This document shows positions 25,135 to 34,795 of a stretch of DNA of 64,000 nucleotides, one piece after another. The DNA lies in assembly GCF_023101665.1 (NCBI RefSeq), contig NZ_CP082161.1, positions 4,092,001 to 4,156,000 on the forward strand. Reading direction: 5' to 3'. Made by a program: the position numbers and the translations under genes. Within the stretch, counting starts at the first letter, position 1. The number at the start of each line of letters is the position of its first letter. The notes below the pieces were generated by a model. It saw only the letters and a program-made list of their open reading frames with translations. It did not search any database and had not been told where the DNA came from. The stretch is from Bradyrhizobium sp. 195. GTDB lineage: Bacteria; Pseudomonadota; Alphaproteobacteria; Rhizobiales; Xanthobacteraceae.

Positions 25135-26084
25135 CAGCGGTTGCGATATTCGATCATCGCCGCCTTGCGGAGGTCGTCGAGATAGGCCTTCTGGGTCTTC
25201 TCGTACTTCTCCTGATACATCTTCTCGCGGACCTCGCGCTTCTTCGGCGTGTCGATCATGGTCGGCTTGCGCGCGCACAGCACCACCATCTCGATGCCGT
25301 TCTTGGTCATCTCGGGCGCGGTCAAATGGCCGATCGGCGTATCGTCGAGCACCTTGCGCAGCGGCTCAGGCAGCTCAGCGGTGGTCTTGGTGACGGTGTC
25401 GCGGATGGTGGCGTTCGGCGTCGAGCGGAACAGCGAATTGGCTTCCTCGCAGCTTCCGACGCGCGAGCGATAGGTCTCGGCTTCCTTCTTGCGTGTTTCC
25501 AGGAACGCCGCGGACGAGCCGCGCGGCACGATCAGCACGATCGGCTGCATCTTGTATTCGGTGCCTTCGATCTGAAGCTTGTCGCCGGTCTGGGCCTGCA
25601 CGGCCTGCGCGACGTCGCGCTCGCCGACGAGCAGCTTCTCCTTGAAGCGGCCGCGCACCAGGCTGGTCCAGACCATCTCGGCCTTCATGCGGCCCTTCAG
25701 CGTTTCGGGGCGGACGCCTTTGGATTCGAGCGACTTGGTGAGCTGCTCCGGCGAGATGCGCATGCGCTGCGCCATGCCCTCGTAGGACTGGTTGACGTCG
25801 GAGACGCCGGGATCGACCCCGAATTTCTTGCCTTCCTTGAGCTTCACCTTGTCGTCGATCAGCTCGTTGATGACCTCCTGCCGGGGCGGGGTCTTCTGCG
25901 ACGTCAGCTGGTCGAGCTTGGCGCGCTGATCGATGTCGAAATCGGTGATCGGATCGCCGTTGACCATGACGACGATGTTCTGCGCGCGCGACGGCGAGGG
26001 CAGTCCGGTCAGGATCAGCCCGGCACTGATGGCGAGCAGGAGGCGGAAGACGGGCAATGGGGTCGTCATGATTGTCGCTCGCAT
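25134..26084 (-). CDS. surA: SurA-type periplasmic chaperone / peptidyl-prolyl isomerase
   Basis: A 316-residue exported protein with a signal peptide ending near PSRAQ (residues 31-35). The N-terminal SurA domain begins NIVVMVNGDPITDFDIDQRAKL and continues to about 160. The following region is a divergent parvulin-like domain (TEYKMQPIVLIVPRG, then MVVLCARK); only one such domain is present rather than two as in E. coli. SurA delivers outer-membrane proteins such as LptD, encoded next to it, to the Bam complex. An ATG five codons downstream is an alternative start. Confidence 0.88.
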   Translation of the reverse strand: MRATIMTTPLPVFRLLLAISAGLILTGLPSPSRAQNIVVMVNGDPITDFDIDQRAKLDQLTSQKTPPRQEVINELIDDKVKLKEGKKFGVDPGVSDVNQSYEGMAQRMRISPEQLTKSLESKGVRPETLKGRMKAEMVWTSLVRGRFKEKLLVGERDVAQAVQAQTGDKLQIEGTEYKMQPIVLIVPRGSSAAFLETRKKEAETYRSRVGSCEEANSLFRSTPNATIRDTVTKTTAELPEPLRKVLDDTPIGHLTAPEMTKNGIEMVVLCARKPTMIDTPKKREVREKMYQEKYEKTQKAYLDDLRKAAMIEYRNR

Positions 26085-26138
26085 GTCAACCGCGTCGAGC
26101 CTGTGATGGGAGCAAGCGCGGCCGGCACTTCAAACCGT

Positions 26139-28604
26139 TCACTGGAGGCCGGCGGAACTGCTGGTCGTCGACGAGGTCGCCAGCGTGCGCAGGCCGATCT
26201 GGAACATGAACGCATGGCTCAGTACGGGCGGCGCGGTGCCCGCAGAATAGCTATACGAAGTTACGTAGTTCGCCGCCAGCACGAAGCAATCGTCGACATA
26301 GCCGGCACCGAGCACATACTGGTTGATCTTGTTGGCCTCGAGGTCCCACCGCGCCGAACCCGACACCACCCAGTTGGTGGCGATCTTGATCGAGCCCGAG
26401 GTCAGGATGCCCTCGCGGCGGGTCAGATAGCCGAGTTCCGGCTGGGCCGCGTAATTGCCGTACAGCACGGCGACCGCCCAGCGATTGAAATTGGCGCGGC
26501 CCTCCGCCTCGAAGCGCTGCACGTTCCAGGTCTGCTCATCCATGCGGGAGCGGACGCTGAACGTGTAGGTGCTGTTCGGCGAGTAGCTGGCGCTCGCGAC
26601 ATAATCGGAACGCGGCTTGTCCAGGCCGGAATCGAGGCCAGTATTGATCGTGTCCTGGACCGCGAAGGAGTTCATGCCGAACAGCTGGTAGGACTGGCCG
26701 AACAGCACCTTGACCGCGCCGCCCTTGTCGAACTGCGTGGTGGACTGCACGCCGACATTGGCGCGGCCGCCGCCCTCGACGCGGTCGTAGCCGGAGAACT
26801 TGTCGACGCTGAACAGATTCGAGGCGTCGAACACCATGCTCTGGGCGTCCTCGTTCGGGAGCTTGCCGGCATAGGTCTCGTTCGGCCGGATGATGATCTG
26901 CGCGATCGGCTCGACGGTGGTCGATCCCCAGGGCTGAACGTTGATGAAGGGATAGCGGTATTCCAGGCCCACGGTCGGCATCAGGCGGAACGCCTGGGTG
27001 TCGCCGACGGGAAGATAGTTCGACACGCCCGGCTGGTTGGAGACCGAGGAGTTGATCGCGTCGGCGCGCAGGCTGGCGAACGGCGTCCAGATCTGGCCGA
27101 GCGGATCGGTGAACGATTTGCGCCACTGCGCTTCAGCCGTCAGGCGGGTATAGGAGCCGGGGAAGCCGCGCAGCAGGCACTGCGACGGCGTGCGGGCCAG
27201 CGGATCGGCCGACGCCGTCGTGCACAGGCTGCTGGTGTTGGCGACCGTGGTGATCGGATCGAACACCGCCTGGTCACGCGACATGTTCACGAAATTGGTC
27301 TTGTAGCTGAACTCGCCGCCGAAGACCGGATAGTTGAGCACGTTGGAATAGTCGATCACCGGATAGACGATCGGCACCTGGCTCTGGTTACCCGAATAGC
27401 TCAGCCAGTACATCGTGCGCGCGTCGAAGAAGCTGCGGTTGCCGACGCCGGTCAGATAGAGCTGCGACAGCGCCTCCGTCGGCAGCAGCAGGAACGAGCC
27501 GAGCGGATCGCGGTACTGGTAAAGCCGGTAGTCCGAGAAGAAATAGTAGTCGGACATCAGGACGCCGTCCCAACCCCAGACCCATTTGTCGTTCAGCGCG
27601 AACTGACCCTTGGTGTCGACGGCGCCGCGGAACTGGCGGTCGCCGGGCTGCCCCGCAAAGGCGCCGGGATCGAGCTGGTCGATGCCGTAGGCGCGGATCT
27701 GGTAGGCGCCGTCGATCAGGCGCTGCCGGAATTCACCCTGCAGCATCACGCCCTGCCGCGACATGAAGCGGGGGGTGAAGGTTGCGTCCATGTCGGGCGC
27801 GATCGCCCAATAATAGGGAACTTCGGCGCCGAAGCCGGTGTTCGTCGTGCCCGGAAAGTAGCCCGGCATCAGGAAGCCGCTCTTGCGCTTCACGGTCGGG
27901 TCGGGCGTCGAGAAATAGGGCATGTAGGCGAGCGGCACGCCGAAGAACTCGATCTGTGCCGTCTCGAAATACAGCATCTTCTCCTGCTGGTCGTGGATGA
28001 TGCGCGCACCCTTGACCTGCCACAGCGGCGGCTTCTTCGGGTCGTCCTTACACGGCGCGCAGGCCGTGTAGACGCCGTTCTCGAACACGGTGTAGTTGCC
28101 GCTGGAGCGGTCGGCGCGGCTCGCCGCCATGCGGGTCTGGTCGGCGGTATCCACGCGCAGCGAATCGACGAAACCGTCGCGGTAATCGTCGGAGAGATCC
28201 ATGATCTCGGCATAGGTGATCTTGCCGTCGGCATCCGTCATGCGGATGTTGCCTTCGGCATGCAGCCGCTTGGTCTTCTGGTCGTAGATGACCCTGTCGG
28301 CTTCGACGCTGGTGCCGTTGTAGAACAGCTGGACGTTACCGACCGCCGAGACGCGCGAATTGTTGTAGTCGTAATCGACCTCGGTCGCCTGCACCAGCAT
28401 CTGGTTGTCGTTGGGAGCCTTGGGCGGCTTCGGACGCGGCGGCAGCGGATTGTAGGTGAAGCTCTGGGCGGAGGCGGGGGCCACGGCGGCGACATTGATC
28501 AGCCCGCCGAGCGAGGCAGCAGTGACGACGGCGAGCAGCAGCCTGCGGATGGACAAGCCGCTCCCGTTCGCGCGCACTACGGTGCGACGCGTCAAACGAG
28601 ACAC
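26139..28604 (-). CDS. lptD: LPS-assembly outer membrane protein LptD
   Basis: An 821-residue protein. A signal peptide ends near APASAQS (about residue 48). The OstA/LptA-like beta-jellyroll domain follows (MLVQATEVDYDYNNSRVSAVGNVQLFYNG), then the large C-terminal beta-barrel (from about 280) that inserts LPS into the outer membrane with LptE. The cysteines CAPC, LC and C at the end may form the usual disulfides. The start is placed at GTG 28604, preceded by GGAGGG; the frame runs 30 codons further into lptG. It lies between lptG and surA, a functionally consistent neighbourhood. Confidence 0.95.
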   Translation of the reverse strand: MSRLTRRTVVRANGSGLSIRRLLLAVVTAASLGGLINVAAVAPASAQSFTYNPLPPRPKPPKAPNDNQMLVQATEVDYDYNNSRVSAVGNVQLFYNGTSVEADRVIYDQKTKRLHAEGNIRMTDADGKITYAEIMDLSDDYRDGFVDSLRVDTADQTRMAASRADRSSGNYTVFENGVYTACAPCKDDPKKPPLWQVKGARIIHDQQEKMLYFETAQIEFFGVPLAYMPYFSTPDPTVKRKSGFLMPGYFPGTTNTGFGAEVPYYWAIAPDMDATFTPRFMSRQGVMLQGEFRQRLIDGAYQIRAYGIDQLDPGAFAGQPGDRQFRGAVDTKGQFALNDKWVWGWDGVLMSDYYFFSDYRLYQYRDPLGSFLLLPTEALSQLYLTGVGNRSFFDARTMYWLSYSGNQSQVPIVYPVIDYSNVLNYPVFGGEFSYKTNFVNMSRDQAVFDPITTVANTSSLCTTASADPLARTPSQCLLRGFPGSYTRLTAEAQWRKSFTDPLGQIWTPFASLRADAINSSVSNQPGVSNYLPVGDTQAFRLMPTVGLEYRYPFINVQPWGSTTVEPIAQIIIRPNETYAGKLPNEDAQSMVFDASNLFSVDKFSGYDRVEGGGRANVGVQSTTQFDKGGAVKVLFGQSYQLFGMNSFAVQDTINTGLDSGLDKPRSDYVASASYSPNSTYTFSVRSRMDEQTWNVQRFEAEGRANFNRWAVAVLYGNYAAQPELGYLTRREGILTSGSIKIATNWVVSGSARWDLEANKINQYVLGAGYVDDCFVLAANYVTSYSYSAGTAPPVLSHAFMFQIGLRTLATSSTTSSSAGLQ

Positions 28605-28627
28605 GAGCCCTCCATGGACGGCAGTCA

Positions 28628-29725
28628 CTAACCGTCCTCCTGATACAACAAGGCCAAAAAGCCGGTGAGGCCGCCTACCACCGCAGGCAACCACGCCGCA
28701 GCGATCGGATGCATCAACTCAGCCTTGCTCAAGTCTTCAGTCACTTTCGACAGAACGTAGAGCAGAAAGCCTGCGCCCACGCCACTCAAAACCATCTTTT
28801 GCACGCCGCCCATCCGGAAGAAGCGCAACGACACGGAGGCCGCGAGCATCACCATGGCAGCCAGCAAAAATGGCTGCGCCAGAAGCTTCTGATACTGGAG
28901 TCGGTATCCCGCTGTCGCGAAGCCTGAGCTCTCGGAAGAGCGGATGTAGCTCGGTAGTTGCCAAAAGGACACAGTCTCGGGGGTGGAAAAGCTGTTGCGG
29001 ACCTGTGCCTCGGTCAGGGTCGTCGGAATCTCCAGGCTGGCCTGGTCGATCGGCGGGGAGTCCAGTGAGAAACGGCGGACGCCCTTGAACAGCCAGCGGC
29101 CGGCCTCGAGCGTTGCCTCGCGCGCCTCGACCCGCTCCTTGAAGTGCTGCTCCGGGTCGAACCGGAACAGCGTGAGCCCCGTGAGCCGGACGCCCTGCTG
29201 CTCGCTGCGCGCCGCATTGATGATGGTCTGGCCGTCGCTGGTCACCTGATTGAGCCAGAAGCCGGAGGCGTCCTGGATGCCGCCGCCGGGCGCCGAGCCG
29301 AACAGCTCGGCCTCCATGCGCTTGGAAGCTTCGCGCAAATTGGCTGACATCGGATTGTAGGCGACGGTGGCGATCACCCCGATCAGGAGCGCGCTGCCGA
29401 GCGCCGGCGAGATGAACTGCCATGCGGAGATGCCGGCGGCGCGCGCCACCACGAGCTCGAGCCGGCGGGAGAGGGCGAGATAGCAGGTCATGGCGCCGAC
29501 CAGCATGCAGAACGGCGTCAGCTTCTCCAAAAGCTGCGGCACCCGGAACAGCGAGGTCTGGGCCACCATGAGCGCCGAGGCCGATGCCAGCCCTGAGGTC
29601 TTGCGCACCATCTCGATGTAGTCGACCAGCACCAGCAGCAGGAAAATGCTCGCGAACACGCCGAGCGCGGCAACCACGAAGCGGCCGGCGAAATAGCGCC
29701 CGAGTGTGTTGGTGAGCATGCTCAT
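28628..29725 (-). CDS. lptG: LPS export ABC transporter permease LptG
   Basis: A 365-residue inner-membrane protein of the YjgP/YjgQ family: membrane helices near both ends and a periplasmic beta-jellyroll domain in between. With LptF and the ATPase LptB it extracts LPS from the inner membrane. The start ATG at 29725 overlaps the lptF stop by four bases (ATGA). Second of two paralogous permeases; order lptF-lptG-lptD is usual in alphaproteobacteria. Confidence 0.94.
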   Translation of the reverse strand: MSMLTNTLGRYFAGRFVVAALGVFASIFLLLVLVDYIEMVRKTSGLASASALMVAQTSLFRVPQLLEKLTPFCMLVGAMTCYLALSRRLELVVARAAGISAWQFISPALGSALLIGVIATVAYNPMSANLREASKRMEAELFGSAPGGGIQDASGFWLNQVTSDGQTIINAARSEQQGVRLTGLTLFRFDPEQHFKERVEAREATLEAGRWLFKGVRRFSLDSPPIDQASLEIPTTLTEAQVRNSFSTPETVSFWQLPSYIRSSESSGFATAGYRLQYQKLLAQPFLLAAMVMLAASVSLRFFRMGGVQKMVLSGVGAGFLLYVLSKVTEDLSKAELMHPIAAAWLPAVVGGLTGFLALLYQEDG

Positions 29726-30888
29726 GCGGTGGCCGGGCGTCCGAACAGCCGCGCGATGCGCGCGTTCGACCTGTTGATGGCGTCCATCAGGCCAGGGGGC
29801 GGCTCGACGACGACGCCGCCGATGATCATCCACAGCCCGACGCCGATGGCGCCGAAAACCATCGCGTATTGCAGCAGCACCGGGCCCGGCGACTTCACCG
29901 CCATCACCGAGCAGGCAAAGCCCGCCATGCGCAGGCCGAACACCGCGATGATCGATGAGCCGATCGAGAAGTTACGGCTCTGGCGGGTGGTGCGCGGCGC
30001 TCCGAGGAACGCGAAAGTCAGCACCGCAAAGGCGAAGGGATAGATCGGCGCGAGCAGGCTGTCATGCAGGGCCGAGCGGAACTGCCCGGGGATCTGCTTG
30101 TAGACGGGATCGTTCTCGGACGGCGAGAGCAGCTCCCAGAGATAGAGCTCGCGAATGCCGAGGGTGACGTCGCGGCCCTTGGAGAATTTCGACATGTCGA
30201 AGCCGTAGCGGCCGAAAGCCACCAGCGCCGGATCGCGCTTGCCTGCCTCGAAGCGCTGGAGATTGCCTGTTTCCAGCACCAGGAACGAGCCGGTCTCGTT
30301 CTTCACGACCTCGCCGCGTTCGGCGACGATCGAGACGCGCTCGTTCGGGTCGCGGCGGTCGTCGATGAAGATGCCGGCAAGGATGCCGCCGGGCTGGCGT
30401 TCGCGAATCCGGATCGTGAGGTTCTCGTCGAGCCGGGCGAAGCGGCCGGGCTGCAGGATGTTGGTGAGCACGTCCGCGGTGATCTCGGCATCCCACTGCT
30501 TGATCCGGCGCATGCCGTCGGGGGCGAGATAGGCGGCGATGAAGGCAACCAGCAGCGCCACCACACAGGTGGCGTAGAAGAACGGAAAGAACAGCCGGAA
30601 CGGCGAGAAGCCGGCGGCATTCATCACGATGATCTCGGAATCGGTCGCGAGCTTGTTCAGCGTGTGCGAGATCGCGATCATCAGCGCGATCGGCGAGATG
30701 ATCAGGACCAGGGCCGGCACGACCAGGCTGGTGATGCCGAGGAAGGTGAGGATGGTCTGACCCTGGCTCGTCATCAGGTCGATGCCGCGCAACGCCTGCG
30801 TAATCCAGATCACGCCGGTGAGGCTGACCAGGACCAGCGCAAACGACGCCAGCGTCGTGCGGAAGATATACTTATCGATCGACCCCAT
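29722..30888 (-). CDS. lptF: LPS export ABC transporter permease LptF
   Basis: A 388-residue protein of the YjgP/YjgQ family. The N-terminus MGSIDKYIFRTTLASFALV leads into the first helices; a periplasmic domain lies at about 130-270 (RIRERQPGGILAGIFIDDRRD, LVLETGNLQRFE) and three helices follow. First gene of the lptF-lptG-lptD-surA-pdxA-rsmA run on the minus strand, divergent from pepA as in E. coli. Confidence 0.94.
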   Translation of the reverse strand: MGSIDKYIFRTTLASFALVLVSLTGVIWITQALRGIDLMTSQGQTILTFLGITSLVVPALVLIISPIALMIAISHTLNKLATDSEIIVMNAAGFSPFRLFFPFFYATCVVALLVAFIAAYLAPDGMRRIKQWDAEITADVLTNILQPGRFARLDENLTIRIRERQPGGILAGIFIDDRRDPNERVSIVAERGEVVKNETGSFLVLETGNLQRFEAGKRDPALVAFGRYGFDMSKFSKGRDVTLGIRELYLWELLSPSENDPVYKQIPGQFRSALHDSLLAPIYPFAFAVLTFAFLGAPRTTRQSRNFSIGSSIIAVFGLRMAGFACSVMAVKSPGPVLLQYAMVFGAIGVGLWMIIGGVVVEPPPGLMDAINRSNARIARLFGRPATA

Positions 30889-31224
30889 GCGCTACCGCAC
30901 GAATCCCACCAAGGCCCCATGTCGGCCGAAATTCCGCTGTCCAACCAATCCCCGATCAGGGGATCCCCAAGGTTGGCCAGCGCCTCTTCCGCCAGCTCAC
31001 TCTCTCACTACCATCCCTTTGATCCGTCAACAAAATGGCTGCCCCGTGGCACCCTCAATATATGGTTAATATTTCGCTCGTTGTGGCCTTGAGGCCACGG
31101 GGGTGCTTGGCATCTGCCGGGCCGCTGGCCCATAGTGCGGAAGGCACAGTGAATCGTCGTTCAGGTCGGGCCACGGTCGGGGTCGTGAACGGCAAAAAGA
31201 CCAAGATTTTTGAAGGAGTTACCT
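30889..31224. other. Divergent promoter region lptF / pepA
   Basis: 336 bases without a gene. It must contain the start sites for both operons. An AT-rich patch around 31058-31077 (ATATATGGTTAATATTTCG) is the most likely promoter core, and a small GTGGCC-GGCCAC hairpin lies at 31083-31098. No clear -35/-10 pair could be fixed. Confidence 0.45.
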
Positions 31225-32724
31225 ATGTCCGATGCCATCAAGGTCGGCTTCGTCCCATTGTCTGCTGCCGCCCGTGGCATCCTGGTCGTGTTCTGCGACG
31301 ACAGCCTGAAGGTCGGTCCGGCGACGGCCAAGGCGCTGGGCGGCGCTGTCGAACTCGTGAAGCGCGCGGCCACCGCCGCCGCCTTTAAAGGTAAAAGCGG
31401 GGCCGCGCTGGACATCCTGGCGCCGGAAGGGGTGAAAGCCACCCGTCTGCTCGTGATCGGCGCCGGCAAGGCAGCCGGCCTGAAGGCGAACGATTTCCTC
31501 AAATTCGGCGGTGTGGCGGCGAGCAAGCTGGCCGCCGGGACGACCACCATGACAATTATGGCGGAGCTGCCCGATGGCGCCATGACGAGCGAGCAGGCGG
31601 TTGCGATCGCCTCGGGCCTTCGCTTACGCGCCTACAAGTTCGACCGTTACAAGACCAAGAAGAAGGATGGCGAGGAGGGCGGCTCGCGCGCCGAAATCTC
31701 GCTTGCGGTCGGCGATGCCAGTGTTGCGAAGAAGGCGTTTACCGCGGCCGGCCACGTCGTCGACGGCGTGGTCATCGCGCGCGACCTCGTCAACGAGCCG
31801 CCGAACGTGCTCTTCCCGGAAGAATTCGCGCGCCGCGCCAGTCAGCTCCGCAAGCTCGGCGTCAAGGTCGAGGTGCTCGACGTCAAGGCGATGCAGAAGC
31901 TCGGCATGGGCGCGCTGCTCGGCGTCGGCCAGGGCTCGGCGCGGCCGAGCCGTACCGTGATCATGCGCTGGGACGGCGGCAGGAAAGGCGAGGCGCCTGT
32001 CAGCTTCGTCGGCAAGGGCGTCTGCTTCGACACCGGCGGCATTTCGATCAAGCCGGCCGGCAGCATGGAGGACATGAAGGGCGACATGGGGGGAGCGGCC
32101 TGCGTCGTCGGGCTGATGCACGCGCTGGCGGCGCGCAAGGCCAAGGCCAATGTGGTCGGCGCCATCGGCCTCGTCGAGAACATGCCCGACGGCAATGCGC
32201 AGCGGCCGGGCGATATCGTCACCTCGATGTCGGGCCAGACCATCGAGATCATCAACACCGACGCCGAAGGCCGCCTCGTGCTGGCCGACGTGCTCTGGTA
32301 CGTCGCCAAGAAGGTGAAGCCGAAATTCATGGTGGATCTGGCGACGCTGACCGGCGCGATCGTGGTCGCGCTTGGCACCGAGCATGCCGGCATGTTCTCC
32401 AACAATGACGAGCTTGCCGAACGCCTGCTGGCGGCCGGCATGGAGAGTGGGGACAAGGTCTGGCGCATGCCGCTCGGTCCCGAATACGACAAGCTCATCG
32501 ATTCCCAGTTCGCCGACATGAAGAACACCGGCGGCCGTCATGGCGGCTCGATCACCGCGGCGCAGTTCCTGCAGCGTTTCGTCGACGGCACGCCCTGGGC
32601 CCATCTCGACATCGCCGGCACCGCCATGGGCGCGCCGAAGACCGACATCAACCAGAGCTGGGGCAGCGGCTATGGTGTCCGTCTGCTCGACCGTCTGGTC
32701 GCCGACCATTACGAGCGCAAATGA
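31225..32724 (+). CDS. pepA: Cytosol leucyl aminopeptidase
   Basis: A 499-residue M17 aminopeptidase. The metal and active-site residues are visible: Lys264 and Asp269 ([11 protein letters not shown]), Lys276, Asp287 (KGDMGGAA) and the signature NTDAEGRL (344-351) with Asp346, Glu348 and Arg350. It removes N-terminal residues from peptides using two metal ions, and in E. coli also binds DNA. ATG 31225 is preferred as AAGGAG lies seven bases ahead. holC follows after 6 bases, as in E. coli (pepA-holC). Confidence 0.96.
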   Translation: MSDAIKVGFVPLSAAARGILVVFCDDSLKVGPATAKALGGAVELVKRAATAAAFKGKSGAALDILAPEGVKATRLLVIGAGKAAGLKANDFLKFGGVAASKLAAGTTTMTIMAELPDGAMTSEQAVAIASGLRLRAYKFDRYKTKKKDGEEGGSRAEISLAVGDASVAKKAFTAAGHVVDGVVIARDLVNEPPNVLFPEEFARRASQLRKLGVKVEVLDVKAMQKLGMGALLGVGQGSARPSRTVIMRWDGGRKGEAPVSFVGKGVCFDTGGISIKPAGSMEDMKGDMGGAACVVGLMHALAARKAKANVVGAIGLVENMPDGNAQRPGDIVTSMSGQTIEIINTDAEGRLVLADVLWYVAKKVKPKFMVDLATLTGAIVVALGTEHAGMFSNNDELAERLLAAGMESGDKVWRMPLGPEYDKLIDSQFADMKNTGGRHGGSITAAQFLQRFVDGTPWAHLDIAGTAMGAPKTDINQSWGSGYGVRLLDRLVADHYERK

Positions 32725-32730
32725 CCCGAG

Positions 32731-33183
32731 ATGACTGAAGTCCTGTTCTATCATCTGCAAAACATGACGGTAGAGAACGTGTTGCCGCCGCTTCTCGAGA
32801 AATCGCTCGAGCGGGGCTGGCGCGTCGTGGTGCAGTCGACCTCGGAAGAGCGGGCCGATGCGCTCGACGCGCACTTATGGACCTATCGCGACGATTCCTT
32901 CCTGCCGCACGCGACATGGCGCGTGAACGATGCCGCCGATCAGCCGATCGTGCTGGCGATCGAGGAGGGCAATCCCAACGGCGCCCATGTCCGCTTCCTG
33001 GTCGACAACGCCGCGTTGCCACAGGACGCGCAGGGCTATGCGCGCATGGTGCTGCTGTTCAACGGCGACGATCCGGATGCGCTCGCGCTCGCCCGCAGCA
33101 CCTGGACGGATTGCAAGGCGCGCGGATTTGATGTCACCTATTGGCAGGCCGACGAGCGGGGCCGGTGGCAGCGTCGGAATTAG
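32731..33183 (+). CDS. holC: DNA polymerase III subunit chi
   Basis: A 150-residue protein with the HolC fold: MTEVLFYHLQNMTVENVLPPLLEKSLERGWRV at the start, the DALDAHLWTYRDDSFLPHA segment and the RFLVDNAALPQDAQGYARMVLLFNGDD core. Chi links the clamp loader to single-strand binding protein at the replication fork. Follows pepA in the same operon. Confidence 0.93.
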   Translation: MTEVLFYHLQNMTVENVLPPLLEKSLERGWRVVVQSTSEERADALDAHLWTYRDDSFLPHATWRVNDAADQPIVLAIEEGNPNGAHVRFLVDNAALPQDAQGYARMVLLFNGDDPDALALARSTWTDCKARGFDVTYWQADERGRWQRRN

Positions 33184-33309
33184 CGTCGATCGCAATTAAT
33201 GATAATTTGCACTTTTCGGGCGATGCTGGCTTTTGTCACCTTCGTGCCGCAAAGTGATGTTGGGACAATCGCTTAGGGCTGGTCCTTCACGCGGGGAATT
33301 TGGTTTATC

Positions 33310-33840
33310 GTGCGACATCAAAAGCTTCCCAGGTCGCTCATAGTTGCGTTGGCTGCCGTAGCACCGCTGATCGCGGGCTGTTCGGGCGGGACCGATCTGT
33401 TGTCGAAGGACGCCGAATGGTTCCAGAAGCCCGGCCGTCTCTTCATCAAGAACATCTCGATCGAGTCGCCGCCGCTGACCCCCGACAAGCCGGTGGGAGC
33501 TGAGGATCTCGTCAGCGCCGACGGCGCCTGTCCCGGCATGGCGCCGCCTCCCGGGCCGGCCGATGCCAATGCATCGTCGACCGCACCGGCGCCGATGGGC
33601 GGCACGGTCGCGCTCGGCCACACCGAATGCGACGTGGTGCGCGGCATCGGCGCGCCCTCGAATGTCAATCTCTCCAACGATGCTGCCGGCCGGCGCGTCG
33701 CCGTGGTGACCTGGACCACCGGCCCGCGCGCGGGCATCTACAGCTTCACCTCCGGCCGCCTGTCCTCGATCGAGGGCAACCCCGATCCGCAGCCGGTGCC
33801 GAAGGCGGCGAAGCCGAAGGCGAAGAAGAAGCAGGCGTAG
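33310..33840 (+). CDS. Putative lipoprotein of unknown function
   Basis: A 176-residue protein with a lipoprotein signal: Arg/Lys N-terminus, hydrophobic stretch and lipobox LIAGC, Cys24 being the lipidated residue. The mature part has a proline-rich middle and a compact region near the C-terminus (GGTVALGHTECDVVRGIGAPSNVNL, then VAVVTWTTGPRAGIYSFTSGRLSSIEG) that resembles small SmpA/BamE-like lipoprotein folds. It ends in a Lys-rich tail. GTG start with only a weak ribosome binding site. Whether it belongs to the BamE family would need a profile search. Confidence 0.78.
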   Translation: MRHQKLPRSLIVALAAVAPLIAGCSGGTDLLSKDAEWFQKPGRLFIKNISIESPPLTPDKPVGAEDLVSADGACPGMAPPPGPADANASSTAPAPMGGTVALGHTECDVVRGIGAPSNVNLSNDAAGRRVAVVTWTTGPRAGIYSFTSGRLSSIEGNPDPQPVPKAAKPKAKKKQA

Positions 33841-34018
33841 GTCGCGAGCGCGGGACGGCTCAGGCCGTGCCGTCATTGCATCTTCGGACGAGCTGACCCC
33901 TCGGCCCGGAACGTAGTGTTCCCGGCCAGATCTTCTCGATCTCATCGAAGAAGCGCGGGCAAGCGATTTCTAGCCGGCAACAGGGCTAAGGCGACGCCCT
34001 GATCAGACCCAATGATGG

Positions 34019-34795
34019 TCATGCAGTCTTCAGCATCTGGCCGCGCTGAATGAAGCGGAGCGCACCCAACTGTACCAGGAGCGTACTGGCAATCGCTGCA
34101 AAGAAGGCGGTAATGACGCCGAGGCTTGTCAGGCAAAGTCCGAGAACGAAAAAGAACGTTGCGAAGCCGTAAAGGGCCAGTACCATTCCGCGCAGCACTT
34201 GCGTCGCGGCTGAGGCCCCGCTCATGCGGTGCGCAAAGACCGCCAGTACGGCGCCGAACACGGGAAAGCTGGCCAGGATACCGGCTGTTTTTGCGCCGAC
34301 CAATGTGGCGGCTGCGGTCAGGGTCACGACGATGACTGTCGCTATCAGCATGCGCCCCGGCAGGTCCCACCATGGAGCGGCCATGATGCTGCGCACGAGC
34401 GTACGGTGGGGAAGAAGATGTGCTGACGCGCTGAGCGTCAGCAGGGCAAGGACGAAGACTCCCCAATGCGATAGTGGCAGCAGTTGGAATAGAAAACCGG
34501 CTGTTGCATAGGCCATCGTTCCACCCAGCAACGCTATTGTCCAGCCTTGTCGGGCCAGCAGAACATAACCAAGGCTGAAACAACCTTGCGCGGCGGTGCC
34601 AACCAGCGATCCATCAGTGGCGCTTGCAGCGAATTCCGCGCCGTACTGAACCGCAAGGAAAGCAGACACCGGGCCGGAGGTCAGCGGCAGACCGACCAAC
34701 CAGCCGCCAACTGCATCGCCCCACCGGCGTCCGGCTAACGAGGCGGATAGAATGAGAAGGGGCGGCAACACCACTTTCAGTAGGATCAAGCTCAT
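34019..34795 (-). CDS. Multi-pass membrane protein of unknown function
   Basis: A 258-residue protein with about eight hydrophobic segments and few charges. Its start overlaps the stop of the EamA exporter gene by four bases, so the two are translated together and may form one transport unit. No conserved motif was recognised. Together with the next two genes it lies in a patch of visibly lower GC than the rest of the window, pointing to horizontal acquisition. Confidence 0.82.
   Translation of the reverse strand: MSLILLKVVLPPLLILSASLAGRRWGDAVGGWLVGLPLTSGPVSAFLAVQYGAEFAASATDGSLVGTAAQGCFSLGYVLLARQGWTIALLGGTMAYATAGFLFQLLPLSHWGVFVLALLTLSASAHLLPHRTLVRSIMAAPWWDLPGRMLIATVIVVTLTAAATLVGAKTAGILASFPVFGAVLAVFAHRMSGASAATQVLRGMVLALYGFATFFFVLGLCLTSLGVITAFFAAIASTLLVQLGALRFIQRGQMLKTA

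Noticed and set aside
25116..28631. A 1171-codon open frame antisense to surA and lptD
   Set aside because: It mirrors the codon pattern of two genuine genes in high-GC DNA, has no ribosome binding site or recognisable domain, and would contradict lptD and surA, which are certain.
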